This document shows, piece by piece, positions 21,640 through 32,202 of a stretch of 64,000 nt of DNA; positions within the stretch are counted from its first letter, which is position 1, and the number at the start of each line of letters is the position of its first letter. Under the pieces are notes generated by a model. That model saw nothing but the letters and a program-made list of their open reading frames with translations, searched no databases and was not told where the DNA came from. Where the stretch lies: positions 120,247,809 through 120,311,808 of the forward strand of contig OX235264.1 in the NCBI GenBank assembly GCA_944472135.2, written 5' to 3'. The translations under genes were made by a program, and so were the position numbers. Source of the stretch: Trichobilharzia regenti. Lineage: Eukaryota > Platyhelminthes > Trematoda > Strigeidida > Schistosomatidae.

Positions 21640-23067
21640 TCCGCCACACCTCGAATATCTCCTCGCGCATTTATAACGATGTCTTGGTTTGCTTGCAAGT
21701 AGCTGCGACCTAACTGATTCTGTGATATTATTTTCATCAGTATTATCTGGACTTATTTCTGAATTATCTACAAAATCAGGATTATTAGCGGAATCAATAA
21801 TATTATAATTGGAACGACCTACTTCATTTATTGTCACTTTGTCCAGATGTCCGTTATGAACTGAGTGATCTTTGATGTCTAATATCTTCACCACTCGATT
21901 TCCCATTTTTTGTAGTATAATTCCAACAGAAGGTCTATAGTTATTATCTTTGTAATAATGCACATTAGAAGTCGTGAACATCAGATGCTTCTTGAGAATT
22001 CGAGACTTGAATAGTTTTGCAGGACTTTCACGGGTACTTGTATGCTCTGCATTCGACAGACGCAGTCTATGCATATGCAGTAATTCCTCAATTTTAATCA
22101 GTTGCTCTCTCATCTCATTCAGGTCTTTTCGTGTTTTCGACAGTTCACATTGTAACTCAGCTACCTCATTTTTGAAAACAGTTGACACTTGAGTTGCCGA
22201 ACTTGTAGTGGAGGTTTTCATCGGATTAGCTTGAGTATTTTGAAAGGTTGAAAGACACATTGACTTCATTTTACTAGACAGCTTGGGAGAATTATAAGAA
22301 TGTTGAGCAACATATGTATTCGAACTTCTGCAAACCGTCTTGATGTGTCCAACTTTACCACATTTGTGACACTTAGCACCCCGAAAACGGCAAGTGCTTC
22401 GAAGATGTAACTTTCCACAGGATAAACACGGTTTAATGTTTTTGATCTCTCGCTGCATTTTATTACCTGTGGATGACGGTGTGTATTGCTTTCCATGAAC
22501 ACTTGTATTTTCGACTTTAGAAAGCATAACATCAGACACTGACGTAGTGGGAGCAGAGTATTCATTATTGCCATCTTCATATGTAATACATACATCTTTA
22601 GCAGTTTGAAAAGTACAAGAAGGAATCTGAATTAACTCTTTCTCTAATTTAGGAATATTGATTCCAGCAATTAGACGATCACGTAGTTGAGTATGTAGCT
22701 GATCTCCAAAGTTACACTTTGAGGCTTGAATTTGAAGTTGAAGAATGAAGTCTCTAATCTTCTGGTTGGGAGAACGTACCAGTTTGTTGAAGTGAGCCCT
22801 CTCTCTCGTCTCAAATGTAGTCACATGAAAGTGATTTGTCAGAAGTTCACGGATCTTGTCATATGACATAGAAATGGGTTTATCTGGAAACGCCAGATTC
22901 TTCACCAGGCTATATGCATCAAGCCCAATAGCAGTGATGAAATGAGCAGGTATTTTGTCATCCCGAACATTCTTGGAAATGCACCACGCATCAAAGCATT
23001 CCAAATAATCAGCAATCTCCCGCGGAGACCCATTAATGGGGAATTTTCCCAGGTTACTTAGCTCCAT
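21628..23067 (-). CDS. Gag protein with pol-like C-terminal tail
   Basis: 479 codons, uninterrupted, start ATG at 23067. Residues 1-165 are an alpha-helical Gag capsid-like region (ADYLECFDAW, FETRERAHFNKLVRSPNQKI) of the Ty3/Gypsy sort, which packs element RNA into particles in the cytoplasm. Two zinc knuckles follow: C-x2-C-x3-H-x4-C (214-226) and a standard C-x2-C-x4-H-x4-C (233-246). Residues 300-340 look like a coiled coil. Residues about 355-415 (VHYYKDNNYRPSVGIILQKM and so on) resemble the small beta-barrel near the integrase C-terminus of Gypsy elements, and the R-rich end resembles a pol terminus. I infer an internal deletion joined gag to the end of pol in frame. The gag part is firm; the tail assignment is tentative. 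Confidence 0.85.
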   Translation of the reverse strand: MELSNLGKFPINGSPREIADYLECFDAWCISKNVRDDKIPAHFITAIGLDAYSLVKNLAFPDKPISMSYDKIRELLTNHFHVTTFETRERAHFNKLVRSPNQKIRDFILQLQIQASKCNFGDQLHTQLRDRLIAGINIPKLEKELIQIPSCTFQTAKDVCITYEDGNNEYSAPTTSVSDVMLSKVENTSVHGKQYTPSSTGNKMQREIKNIKPCLSCGKLHLRSTCRFRGAKCHKCGKVGHIKTVCRSSNTYVAQHSYNSPKLSSKMKSMCLSTFQNTQANPMKTSTTSSATQVSTVFKNEVAELQCELSKTRKDLNEMREQLIKIEELLHMHRLRLSNAEHTSTRESPAKLFKSRILKKHLMFTTSNVHYYKDNNYRPSVGIILQKMGNRVVKILDIKDHSVHNGHLDKVTINEVGRSNYNIIDSANNPDFVDNSEISPDNTDENNITESVRSQLLASKPRHRYKCARRYSRCGGCGD

Positions 23068-23078
23068 CGCGACGCCAA
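23068..23078 (-). promoter_or_regulatory. Putative primer-binding site abutting the gag ATG
   Basis: TTGGCGTCGCG lies between the 5' LTR and the ATG, with no further leader. TGG at the start is what a tRNA CCA end would pair with. The tRNA is not identified. Confidence 0.6.
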
Positions 23079-23080
23079 TT

Positions 23081-23275
23081 TGTAGTAATTTATTGTACTT
23101 GAAGTATTAGTATTTCGATCTGACGGAATTATAAGAATCTAAACAAAACCCAGAGAGGGCAGCAATCAGGAATTTGTATTTAGCGGAATTATTATACAAT
23201 TCATATATGAAACATATTAACAATCAACAGTAAGTATTTTAAACAATACAGAGATAGAAATTGTCAATCACCACA
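23081..23275 (-). repeat. 5' LTR of the gag-only element
   Basis: Element-sense start TGTGGTGATTGACAATTTC and end AATAAATTACTACA. Only about 13 bp separate it from the gag ATG. Confidence 0.9.
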
Positions 23276-23282
23276 CAGACTG

Positions 23283-24420
23283 TCAAATAAACACACATAT
23301 TATATGGGTACATATCAATTTACTTCTAACTAGGAAGTATAGAAAGGGTTGCTCATCGTCATCTGATTCTGTTTCCGAAGTAAATTGGATCCTCAGAAGT
23401 AAATGGTTCAGTTTCTTCAAGGATGAACTTTGTAGATCTGGTTTTATCACAACGCAAGTATCATCAACATATCTTAGCCATAATTTGGGTGTATGTATCA
23501 AAACATCTTTTCTTCAAACGTGTTCTTGTAAATTTGAATGAATTTGAATACAGCAAGAACTACAGTTTTTGCAGAATAAACTGGTACCGTCTTTTATTTC
23601 GTTGCCTTCTGGTCAACTGCTTACGGGCCAAAGTCATTATTAAGTATATCTACAGAAACAATTTTAACATACTTGCACAGAGTTCATTTTAAACAAAAAT
23701 TAATCGATAAAGAAAGGAAGACGAAATTGGCAGTATAAAATGATATCATTCTATTTCACAGGTTCTCAATGTATATATATATAATTAATTGGAAAAAAAA
23801 AAATAAAAAATCTACGATTTTCCAAAAATGTACCAAAAAGCTTATGTTTGAAGGGAACAAATACTTTAAACAGTGCCACTGCAAGGCATCTCCTTGATTT
23901 ACGGGTCATGACGTGGACGTCACAAAATCGTTTAAAATTACTAACAGGGGCAAAAGAGCTGAATTCGCCTCAAGTTTCCTGAAGCCATCTCCATTAAGCG
24001 CCTGAAACCTGATTTATGCATTCAGAAAGAAACAGTTATCAGTCTTTTCTTACCAACCTGGTAACTGGATATTTTTCACCTCTCTTTCTTCTGAATACGT
24101 AATGCTGGAAGTTTTCATTGTGTATAATCATTATTGTTCGAAATAATGTTTAATATTATATAAATTATGACTGTATGCACATGCCGATTGATTGATTTTT
24201 GTTTTAAAAGAACTGTCTGTGCAGGTATGTTAAAATTGTTTCTGTAGATATACTTAATGATGACTTGAGCCTGTAAGCAGTTGATGAGAAGGCACCGAAA
24301 TAAACAATAATAGTAACACTTCATTCTGCAAAAAACCACTTTATTTCTTGCTTTATTCATATTCTTGAGAAGATCAGCAACTATCGGGGAAACTTGTGAA
24401 CACATAGCAATATCGTTTTA
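23283..24420 (-). pseudogene. PLE reverse transcriptase split by foldback FB2
   Basis: On the minus strand, 24420-24375 encodes CSQVSPIVADLL, the block just before the palm of PLE reverse transcriptase, and 23510-23283 encodes TPKLWLRYVDDTCVVIK with the catalytic YVDD. In the uninterrupted PLE at 13490-13620 these blocks are about 20 residues apart; here about 850 bp of FB2 separates them. The reading frame is otherwise broken after YVDD. Confidence 0.7.
23527..24368. mobile_element. FB2 foldback element
   Basis: Inverted arms at 23527-23725 and 24180-24368 (GAATTTGAATA-AGCAAGAA ends, GCAGAATAAACTGG, CTACAGAAACAATTTTAACATAC shared in opposite strands). The outer 100-120 bp are related to FB1. 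The inside has no transposase. Confidence 0.65.
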
Positions 24421-24838
24421 TTTTTTCATTCAATACGAAATACAAAATCTGTTTGTTTTAACAGTGACCGATTCCCTGGTGTTCGATTTGTTGAATGATG
24501 GGTAACATCTCTCTTGGTCTCTCTCTCTGTCTATCTGTCTTATCATTAGTAGGGTAAACAAAACGCTGTTAGCTAAGTCAACTGACAACCTATCACTACT
24601 GATTATTTCATTTGACTTACGTCAGTGGACACCGACTTACAGACTTAAATGTAAATGTCTTATTACTACTGCTAATACTACTACTGATGATAATAATAAC
24701 AGTAGTAGTATTGCTACTATCACTGTTTACCTTGTCAATTTAAACAAAACGCAAAAATCGATGGGAAACTTAAGTAGTATAAGTGGTATTATTAGTAACG
24801 GTATACTAGGTAGTCGTGGTAGTGGCGCCACCTTTGAT

Positions 24839-24875
<37 letters not shown>

Positions 24876-25320
24876 TAATAAATTGAAAAGAAAGCCTGTT
24901 TACTTTAACTAAACATTTTTTAAGCATTCACTACAAAGATAAGATCTATTTATCTATTGATAACATTGAATTGTGAATAGGCGCTAGCTTTAATCTATTA
25001 CACTACTTAAAGTGTAATTGCACCTCTTTTTTTCTCTCAATCTTTTTTTTTAGTACCCTCGGTACATTCATTATCCATAATTATTGCTAGAAAGCGTTTA
25101 CTGAATGCATTTGATATTTTAGTATATACAGGGAAATGACCTTTAATTACTAGAAATGAAAAATTTGGGGAAGGCAAATAAAAAGAAAACGGACTGTTGG
25201 CTTAATTCCTACAGGTAACTCTGACCTTTCCAAAATTCCAATCATTTCTTGAAATAAACTAGATAAAGGTTATTTCAAAAGCAAAAAAATGAATCTCAAT
25301 TTTTTCTAATTTGGTAATGA
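24421..25320. other. AT-rich with microsatellites, no gene seen
   Basis: An AAT run at about 24840-24873 and scattered TAC/TAT repeats. No frame or repeat family recognised. Confidence 0.5.
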
Positions 25321-25324
25321 ACTG

Positions 25325-25560
25325 GTCGGTATCAGTTAGAGGATCAGTGAAACTCTTTGGAAAGTACTTGGCAGTTGTTTCGTCCCATTTCGGGACACTT
25401 TAGCTATACCCAACCAGGGATTGGAACAGGAACCTCCAGAATACAGAGCCAAGTTTGTTAAACATTCAGCCTTTTGGGTTAGAGTTCAGTGACCTTTGAA
25501 TTCTAACTTCTGTAGTTTCGTGGTTTTAGTGCAATCGTGAGACAGTATCCCTGGCCGATT
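25325..25560 (-). mobile_element. SINE-B4, degenerate
   Basis: Reverse-complement order: head with AGAAGTTAGAATTC, a B-box-like region, and a hammerhead relic whose stem II (TGTCCCGAAATGGGAC) and GAAAC are kept but whose CTGANGA core is lost (CTAAAG). Tail near 25325. Confidence 0.6.
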
Positions 25561-26289
25561 AGTAATATCATATGTTGTTTCTATATTCGGAAATCAGGGG
25601 AGGGTTTTCGTCCTTCACCAGAGTCATCAACCGTTTCATCTTTTGTCTGGTGGAGTTTCTACTGACACATGTGGATTGATTATCTATCACTCCAACGCTC
25701 GGACAACCATCTACTTGTTCCTTGTGATACACAATGGCTCCCTTCTATCAGTGGGGAGTCTGTTAAAAAGTTCTAGTCAATTTTCACAATTACGGCTCCT
25801 GACTGGTTGGTATATGCTAACATGTAGGCCTGAATACTGTTATTAGATAAAAGTTTCTTCAAATTTTATTTTGGTTTCTGCACAGTCAGTAATCACGATC
25901 GCAAGGGTTTAGCGCTTGAAGTGACTCCTACCATACTGAGATAACTGTCTGATAAGGCTCCAGCGTAACAAACTATCCATCTTAGATGTTGTTAAGCATT
26001 CTGGATTCAAAGGATGTCCCCAAAATCTATAGATAAAAATAAGAGTGATAAAGTTTGACCTGGAGAATTCAGAACTGAAGGATCGGAAGTATCAAAAGAT
26101 AATACCGACTAAATTTTAAACTGAGAATATACCTTTTACACCTAAGTAACTTATTATTTCAGCGAAATAAAGTCAGTTTTTCGGTGACCTTATTAAATCA
26201 CTGCGCTACCGGAATTTTCATCCAACATAGTCCAATACCATATTTTCAAAGTAAGATACGTTTATTTCAAATATCACCACTAATTTTGT
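25561..26289. other. No gene seen
   Basis: Short frames only, including an 85-residue-scale plus-strand frame without recognisable motifs. Confidence 0.4.
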
Positions 26290-28535
26290 TCTTAGTGGCG
26301 TGCTGGAATCACTTGGCTAACTGAATTAATGAAATCTGCTTCCCTGATTTCAATACAAATGATGTTCCAAAGTGTCTTCAGTCTCTGAATTCTTCTTGTA
26401 GCCTGTGTGTAGACAGTTTGCCTAGTGTTATTCTTAAAAAGTGTACAGACATCCTGTGTTATCCTCTCATGGATATATTTAACGAATCTTTTTACATAAA
26501 TATCGTGCCAGCCCGTTTTGAAGGACATTAAAATTGTACCTATACCTGTGTCGTCTACTGGAAGGTGTTTTAAATTTAGACCTATTGCTATTACCTCCCC
26601 TTTTCTAAAAGCTATGGAAAAGTTGTACTTACTTAATCTTCAACCTTCACTTAAAGCCTTTAGCGATCCCAAACGATTCGCTTATAAACACAGCAAAAGT
26701 ACTTTAGGTGCAGTTACAGTCTTGTACCATAACATTGTCTCCAGTTTAGACACATCTACTTTCAACTCAGTAACTAGGGACATTTTTAAGTTACACAAGC
26801 TTGCTGAAACTCAAACTGACTGTTGGGTTGTCAAATGGCTGCATTCTTATTTCTCAGAAAGAAAGCAGTACATCGTATGTCGGGGAAAGTCGTCCAATTT
26901 GTGGCTTACTGAGACTGGTGTCTTCAAAGCTCTGCCCTTTCTCCTTTCATGTTTTCTTTCTTTTTGCATGACTAACCTTACTCTGATCAAATGAATTTTG
27001 TTAAGTATGCCTACGATCTAACTATTACAAAGTCTGTTAACTCTCAGCTAAACTGTACTAAGATGAATAGCTTTCTATCAGGAATTAGCAAATACTCTTC
27101 GTCTAACAGCTTTAAACTAAATCCCTCCAAATGTCAGATTGTTAATTTCAGTTTCCAATGTAAAAGAAAGTTAAATGATGAAGCTGTTGGTTCCTATGAT
27201 TCTTGTAAAATTGATGATACTGATACAAGAATCAAGTCTGATGTTAAGCATCTGTGATTGATTCTTTCTACTGACCTATCCAGGTCTTCCCATGTCTCAG
27301 CGATTTGTAAAAGAATATCCTATTTGACATTTTACATCAAGAGGTTAAGGCACTCACGCATAACTCAACGCCTCCTCTCATAGTTTGTCGACTCGTGTAT
27401 TTTACCTTTTCTTCCTTACTGATCACCCTTATTCTTTCCTGGATTGCTCAAAAAGCACTATGCCATACTTCATAGACCTCTGAAGACTGACCGTCCGTCA
27501 GTAGGGCAAGTGGAATTCCATCCCATTCGGCCTTATCGTTGACATCGTCACTGATGATAGGCACTTGATTTCATGCAACAAATTTGCTAAAGGAATTTTA
27601 TCAGACTGTGAGCATCCCCCAGTTAACTCGCAGCTACAACCTTGTATCTCCTCTTCAGGTAAAACAAGAAGTCCTTTCACGAGACTTTATACACGTACGT
27701 CTGAGTATATATATATATTCCACCATACTATATTTAACACGTACTTTATGTGATGAAAATAGTCTGAGGCATGAAGTAATTAACTAACCTTCTGTGCACT
27801 ATTAAACAAACCATTTTCTCCACCCTTACAGCATCAACCTTTATTGTTATTGTATTTCTTTTATTGGTTGGGGTCGCGCTAAATCACGAATTGGTAAGTT
27901 AGAATCATGAGCCATTGAATCGGGTCCCAGTGGCTGAATGGTTACGAGCTTGCCTTGTAACCGGAAGGTCCTGTTTCGAAACCGGGGTGCGTACTGCCGA
28001 TGATTCCCAAACTAGGTTAAACTGCAGCTGTCCAGTACTCCCTGGTTTCAATGGTTCTCTAATTGATATCAATCCGTGATCAACTCGTAAAACATAACTA
28101 ATCCTTACAAACCAAAAACTATTTTGTTTTTATTTATTTATTGAGTTTTCATAAGTGTGAACATCATTTAAGCCGTGTGAATAACTGTTAATTTTTTCTT
28201 TCCCCTCACCATGCTGCTATATCAAGGGAACATTAGATTCAGTACTCTGTAATAACAGGCTAAAATTTTCAAACTGAATCGACAAGACTGTTTGAAACAA
28301 ACTCACTGTTATTATCATTATTGTAATTACTATTCTCAGTTCGTACTTGGAATATTTTTGACTTTATATCGTAAATGTGGATAAATTCCTCTGTTTAATT
28401 TTGTTTTAATTTTTAATTTGATTTATATTTTGAGTAAATCAGATGTAAGGTGTTGTGACAAATGTTGAGAATTCCATTCTGTATTATAAGTACTGTTCGT
28501 CTTGTAATAAAGTAGATTATTATCATTATTAACAT
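26290..28535 (+). pseudogene. L3a, CR1/jockey-like LINE (SR1-like), 5'-truncated
   Basis: From about 26300 the plus strand reads LPSVILKKCTDILCYPLMDI and FNESF, an early reverse transcriptase block, then (26518-26994) IKIVPIPVSSTGRCFKFRPI, ITSPFLKAMEKL, an altered palm with HSYFSERKQYI, and (26991-27257) FVKYAYDLTITKSVNS, where the FADD catalytic motif has become YAYD. The thumb part SFKLNPSKCQIVNFS follows. The 3' untranslated part runs to about 28535 and contains SINE-B5. The AYD change and frameshifts make it inactive. An inverted copy of 27140-28535 lies at 35095-36300. Confidence 0.8.
27890..28132 (+). mobile_element. SINE-B5 inside L3a
   Basis: Head with A-box-like TGGCTGAATGG and B-box-like TTTCGAAACC, then a hammerhead relic (core CCGATGA, GAAA changed to TAAA) and the usual tail ending CTTACAAACCAA. 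The inverted L3 copy at 35460-35540 lacks it and shows the empty site, where about 15 bp are present instead. Confidence 0.75.
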
Positions 28536-28539
28536 GAGG

Positions 28540-28625
28540 TGTGTGTCGGCAGGGGATAGAGTTTCGGACCATATGCATGACCGGTGAGAGTCCTAACCGC
28601 TGTGCCACTAACGCACAGACAATTT
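28540..28625 (-). mobile_element. SINE-C head fragment
   Basis: Only the tRNA-like head is left (GTGGCACAGCGGTTAGGACT on the minus strand). The B box is altered. Confidence 0.6.
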
Positions 28626-28679
28626 AAAATGAGAATAGTAATAGTAACTAACAATTGACATAATAAAGGAGGAGTATAC

Positions 28680-29100
28680 AAACTAAATAAACAAAGACAA
28701 AAAATAAGCAGGACCAAAATATGAATAGGGATTAAGACCATGACAGTTAGATGGGTTGAAAGAAATCTGGCTTTTTTTTTCAATGGATAAGGCTTCAGCA
28801 ATACAGATCAGTCGGATATGTAATGATTTGGGTAAATTACTTTTTGACTTTAACGTGATTTTAAAAGAACAGACTGTAGAGAGAGAGAGATAACGTGACC
28901 CGTATCGACCAGATGTTCAATGATCTCACTTCCTGCTGCTTCATTTCCACCTCTTTGTAACCATACAGGATAGTGTTCTTGCACCCTATTGGAAAAAAAA
29001 CTCTGGTTGAACAACCGATATCCCTAGCTCCATATGAACAGGTGAATTGATAAACGAACATAGAGTTATCCAACTGAAGGATCATCTCTTTCGCGTTATT
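28680..29100 (-). pseudogene. PLE-III c, GIY-YIG and C-terminal fragment
   Basis: The minus strand has FVYQFTCSYGARDIGCSTR (GIY-YIG motif with YIG changed to DIG), then LNIWSIRVTLSLSL in a shifted frame corresponding to the HLVDTG-type tail, and further broken C-terminal sequence to about 28680. Confidence 0.6.
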
Positions 29101-29898
29101 AGGCAGTCATGATGATCAGTCTTTCCAATGCTCTGGTACCTAGACATTTTTAAACTCTCACTTATTTGATTACCTAACCTTCGGCTTTAAACCCTTCATC
29201 TCTTCTCTATAGTGTAATTTTGCTTGATTTTCTTGTTTTTATGATTTGAGTTGAACACATCATATCACTAGGCAACTTATTAATTACCTATCACTGGACT
29301 GTTCACCACTTTTCATTATTATTATTTATGTAATGCCTTTGTCACTGTGTTCAAACTTTTATTATTCTTTGGCTTTGTAAAGTTTAAACTTGAGTCATCC
29401 GACCATCATTCATAGAAGCGTAATTTCTGAAGTTGTTTATCTATTAACTTTTGAGTCTCTTGTAAATTAACATCATGCAACATTCGCAAGTACGTTGAAA
29501 TTACTGCGCACATCTAGCTAATTAATTTGTTTGTACTGGTAATCAGCTGATGAGAAAAACCTGAGAAGTGATTGATGGCTTCACCTTTTCAACTGAACAA
29601 AGATTTGTTTTCCGCTTTAATCGAATTCATCATAAAGGTGAACAAGTGTATGAAATTTCTATCACATTACCATTGATATGACACTCACTGCTGGAGAACT
29701 TAAACAAGCAAACCACGTCTGACTCTCTATATATGTGTATCTCAAAAACATCATGGACTAAGACTGTGCTTCGCTCTAATTACCTGTTACTCCTCATTCA
29801 GCCTTATTCCTTTTATTCTTCATGGATTACGAGGAGTGGAGCACAGAATTTTTAGATTTGAAGTTTCAGAAACGGTCATCTTGTTTTCACTTAATTAA
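29101..29898. other. No gene seen
   Basis: AT-rich. A block at about 29520-29600 (CAGCTGATGAGAAAAACC) is a weak relative of the FB arms. A TAA microsatellite lies at 29899-29920. Confidence 0.4.
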
Positions 29899-29950
29899 TA
29901 ATAATAATAATAATAATAGCTTAACTGGTGGATGGTGACTAGCAGTGGAA

Positions 29951-30001
29951 TTCAGGATAACGCGCATTTCGTCTTATTTTGGACTCGTCATCTGGATGTA
30001 C
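29951..30001 (-). ncRNA. Hammerhead ribozyme, Sm-alpha type, core variant
   Basis: Minus strand: stem I GTACATCCAG, core ATGACGA (29991-29985), stem II GTCC, loop AAAATA, AGAC, then GAAA, and a cleavage triplet ATC before CTGAATTCC. The first core base, C3 in the standard numbering, is A, and stem II has a mismatch. Probably inactive. Confidence 0.7.
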
Positions 30002-30300
30002 GTGCATTCCGCAGTGGGTAATAATGTTCCCATCGAGGCTCGAATCCAGTGCCCATAGTTTCAAACTCCAAAGCGCCATTATCCAGTAGACCACCTGAGC
30101 CACGAGAGCCACCTTTTGTGCAATGGGGTTATATTAATTATTTAATTCAATTTTAGATTTTCCCGTCGATTGATTGGATGTTGCACAAGAAGTGACTCTC
30201 ATGGCCCAAGTGGTCTAGTGGATAACGGTGCTTTGGCGTTTGATACTATATGCAGTGGATTCCAGTCTCGGTGGGGAAATCATCAACCACTGGGGATGCA

Positions 30301-30357
30301 GGTACATCCAGCTGGTTGATGAGTCCCGAATAGGGCGAAACACTCTTTATCATGGTT
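30301..30357 (+). ncRNA. Hammerhead ribozyme relic, Sm-alpha type
   Basis: Core reads TTGATGA (30316-30322) in place of CTGATGA; stem II GTCC/GGGC with one G-U pair; GAAA kept; cleavage region ATC then ATGG. Probably inactive. Confidence 0.65.
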
Positions 30358-30515
30358 TGTAATACTAGTCACCATCCACCAATTAACTTCTAATTGCATA
30401 CCCATACATCGTCGAATCATCTGCATAAGAAGCCGACATGTCAACCTGAGACCCAGCACTTTGGTCCAATCAATCAACGGGAAAATCTAAAATTGAATTA
30501 AATAGATAAATGAAT

Positions 30516-30720
30516 GCGTCGATGGCACAGTGGTTAGGACGCTAGCCGACCATGCACATGGTCCAGGGTTCGATTCCCAGTCGACGTACTCCTTTACCTC
30601 GCTAAACCAGAAATAATACTGGTAAAGAGGAAAGGTTGGGCATGAGGCTAGTAACCCTATCCTGTAAAAATAAACACTGCTACAGAATCTTCAGGCCACT
30701 AGCTTAAAAGCCCTAGCTTC
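30516..30720 (+). mobile_element. SINE-C copy 6, promoter boxes intact
   Basis: A box TGGCACAGTGG (30523-30533) and consensus B box GGTTCGATTCC (30567-30577), followed by a CTCCTTTACCTCGCTAA middle part shared with the inverted units at 20765-20960 and 50165-50375. Inserted directly behind the SINE-A2 tail. Best polymerase III promoter in the window. Confidence 0.8.
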
Positions 30721-31139
30721 AGTGTGCGCAGTAAGATTACACAGTATGCATAGTTCACAGCGTAGTTTATTGCATAATATTTAACTTTCATCCAAAAGTT
30801 TCAAGTCAAACAGCCACCTCCAGTACATCATGTGACCCAGTGATGTTAGATGTGAAGAATTAAATAACCCTTGATGGTATTTTTCTGTACTCCCTGTGAA
30901 CTAAACGATAATAAGTTGCAAACCAATTAAAAATGTTCCCGAGTACATTTGGAGACCCATGGATATCACTGAATGATTATAACAGTGAGAACCAGCACTT
31001 GAATACCAATGAGATGCTCACTGGGGACTGGCCCTATTCAGGTAGGTAGTTACCTGGGGTTCTAGTGGCAAGTTGTGACCAGTAGAGTGCAGCAGGTCTA
31101 GTGTGAGGAAAAATACTCACTGAAAACATTGGCTAGCGG
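30721..31139. other. No gene seen
   Basis: Unassigned. The last part (GCTAGCGGTCGTGCTATGTCGTG) grades into the extended SINE-B head. Confidence 0.4.
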
Positions 31140-31410
31140 TCGTGCTATGTCGTGGATTGGCAGAAGTTAGAATTCATGGCTGGTCATTGTATCAGGTGCC
31201 AGCGGCTTAATGGTCTACGAGACAGCTAGCCTTGTAACCAGAAGGTTCTGAGTTCGAACCCTGAAGGATGTGTACTGCTGAAGAGTACCAGACTAGGATG
31301 AAGCAGTTCTTCAGTACTCCTAGGTTTTCCAATGTTTCTTTAGCCAACGTCAGTTTATAATGAAATCTTGTAACCAGTCACATGAAATCCCTACAAACCA
31401 ACACTTGTAT
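31140..31410 (+). mobile_element. SINE-B6
   Basis: Full-length: extended head (TATGTCGTGGATTGGCAGAAG), tRNA-like part with B box GAGTTCGAACCCT (31249-31261), hammerhead relic (core CTGAAGA intact, but GAAA is GAAG and stem II is broken), and tail ending CCCTACAAACCAACACTTG. Confidence 0.75.
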
Positions 31411-31439
31411 AACAATGAGAACTAGGGAAAATAAGATGG

Positions 31440-31500
31440 AATGTCTCGGATGGTAATTCAGGCAACCCAGTGATTTAAGCAAGCCGCTGCATACTTGGCA
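31440..31500 (+). mobile_element. SINE-E head fragment
   Basis: GGCAACCCAGTGATTTAAGC resembles 61797-61820 (GGTAGCCCAATGATTTAAGC), a tRNA-like A-box region. The rest is lost. Confidence 0.4.
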
Positions 31501-31747
31501 TGATTATTAAACTGTCACCCAACCTTCTCCATTCTCAAGGAGTTCACTACCAGACATATGAATTCTGGAAGTGTTTCAGTAAGGAGTCAAATCTGAATTT
31601 CCCACTAAAGTGTCGACACACTTAATCTTAGTCTTCTTCGTCTACTACTTTAACCAAAACTACCAGTTGAAAATGGTGGGTACTAAAGAAAACTTGAATC
31701 TACAATACAATGACAATGCATCTGAATGCATCCCTTCATGGTCACTC

Positions 31748-31780
<33 letters not shown>

Positions 31781-32202
31781 TATATTCAACCTTTAAATTC
31801 AGAAAAAATGCGTCAAATTATTTCATCTGAATGAAATTACAGAGCACAATGACGTTAACCCAAATGTTTTCAACTCCATTAACTTTATATTTTTTTTCGT
31901 TTTTGCTAATGAGAATTCGTATATTTAGATATTCAGTCAAGCGTGATGCCTTTTTAGACTACCGATTAAAATGAGCGGAAATAATATATACACTTTGGTT
32001 TATTTTTTAAATTTCCCACCCCCCTCCCCCCGCAAAAAATAAACTCCATGTTTGATATTTGAAAGAGAAAAACAAACTAACTTGCTGACGTATTTAATAA
32101 TATTAATAATCTTGATATCTGGTGAATATTTGGCTTTTGAAAATGTAACATATATTTAGAGTTGTAAAGACACAATTATTCAAATGAAGATAAAGAAAGA
32201 AA
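31501..32202. other. AT-rich, TA microsatellite, no gene seen
   Basis: TA run at about 31747-31775. A C-rich run (CCCACCCCCCTCCCCCC) lies at about 32017-32033. Confidence 0.5.

Larger units (their letters stand above)
21446..23275 (-). mobile_element. Non-autonomous LTR retrotransposon (gag-only, TR-GAG-like)
   Basis: A complete 1,830-bp element on the minus strand. LTRs lie at 21446-21639 (194 bp) and 23081-23275 (195 bp), start TGT and end ACA in element orientation, and differ by about one substitution and one indel. Both sides carry the same 5-bp target duplication CAGAC (21441-21445 and 23276-23280). A primer-binding-like TGGCGTCGCG sits 3-4 bp inside the 5' LTR, and a purine-rich tract (GAGGTGTGGCGGA) abuts the 3' LTR. 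One long frame fills the inside. Protease, reverse transcriptase, RNase H and the integrase core are absent, so it must use proteins of a related Ty3/Gypsy element. Confidence 0.9.
29920..30510. mobile_element. SINE-A1/A2, Sm-alpha-like, head-to-head composite
   Basis: Minus-strand SINE-A at 29920-30120: head with A box TGGTCTACTGG and a B-box-like GGATTCGAGCCTC on the reverse complement. A minus-strand tail piece follows at 30125-30175, then a plus-strand SINE-A at 30178-30510 (A box TGGTCTAGTGG, 30212-30222). So a tail-to-head junction lies inside the palindrome. Each unit carries a hammerhead region. The 3' end reads CGACGGGAAAATCTAAAATT. Confidence 0.75.

Noticed and set aside
24840..24873. 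AAT runs as LINE tails
   Set aside because: No LINE coding or tail sequence adjoins this run; it is a plain microsatellite.
26292..26528. Minus-strand 78-codon frame
   Set aside because: It lies antisense to the early reverse transcriptase block of the CR1-like LINE.
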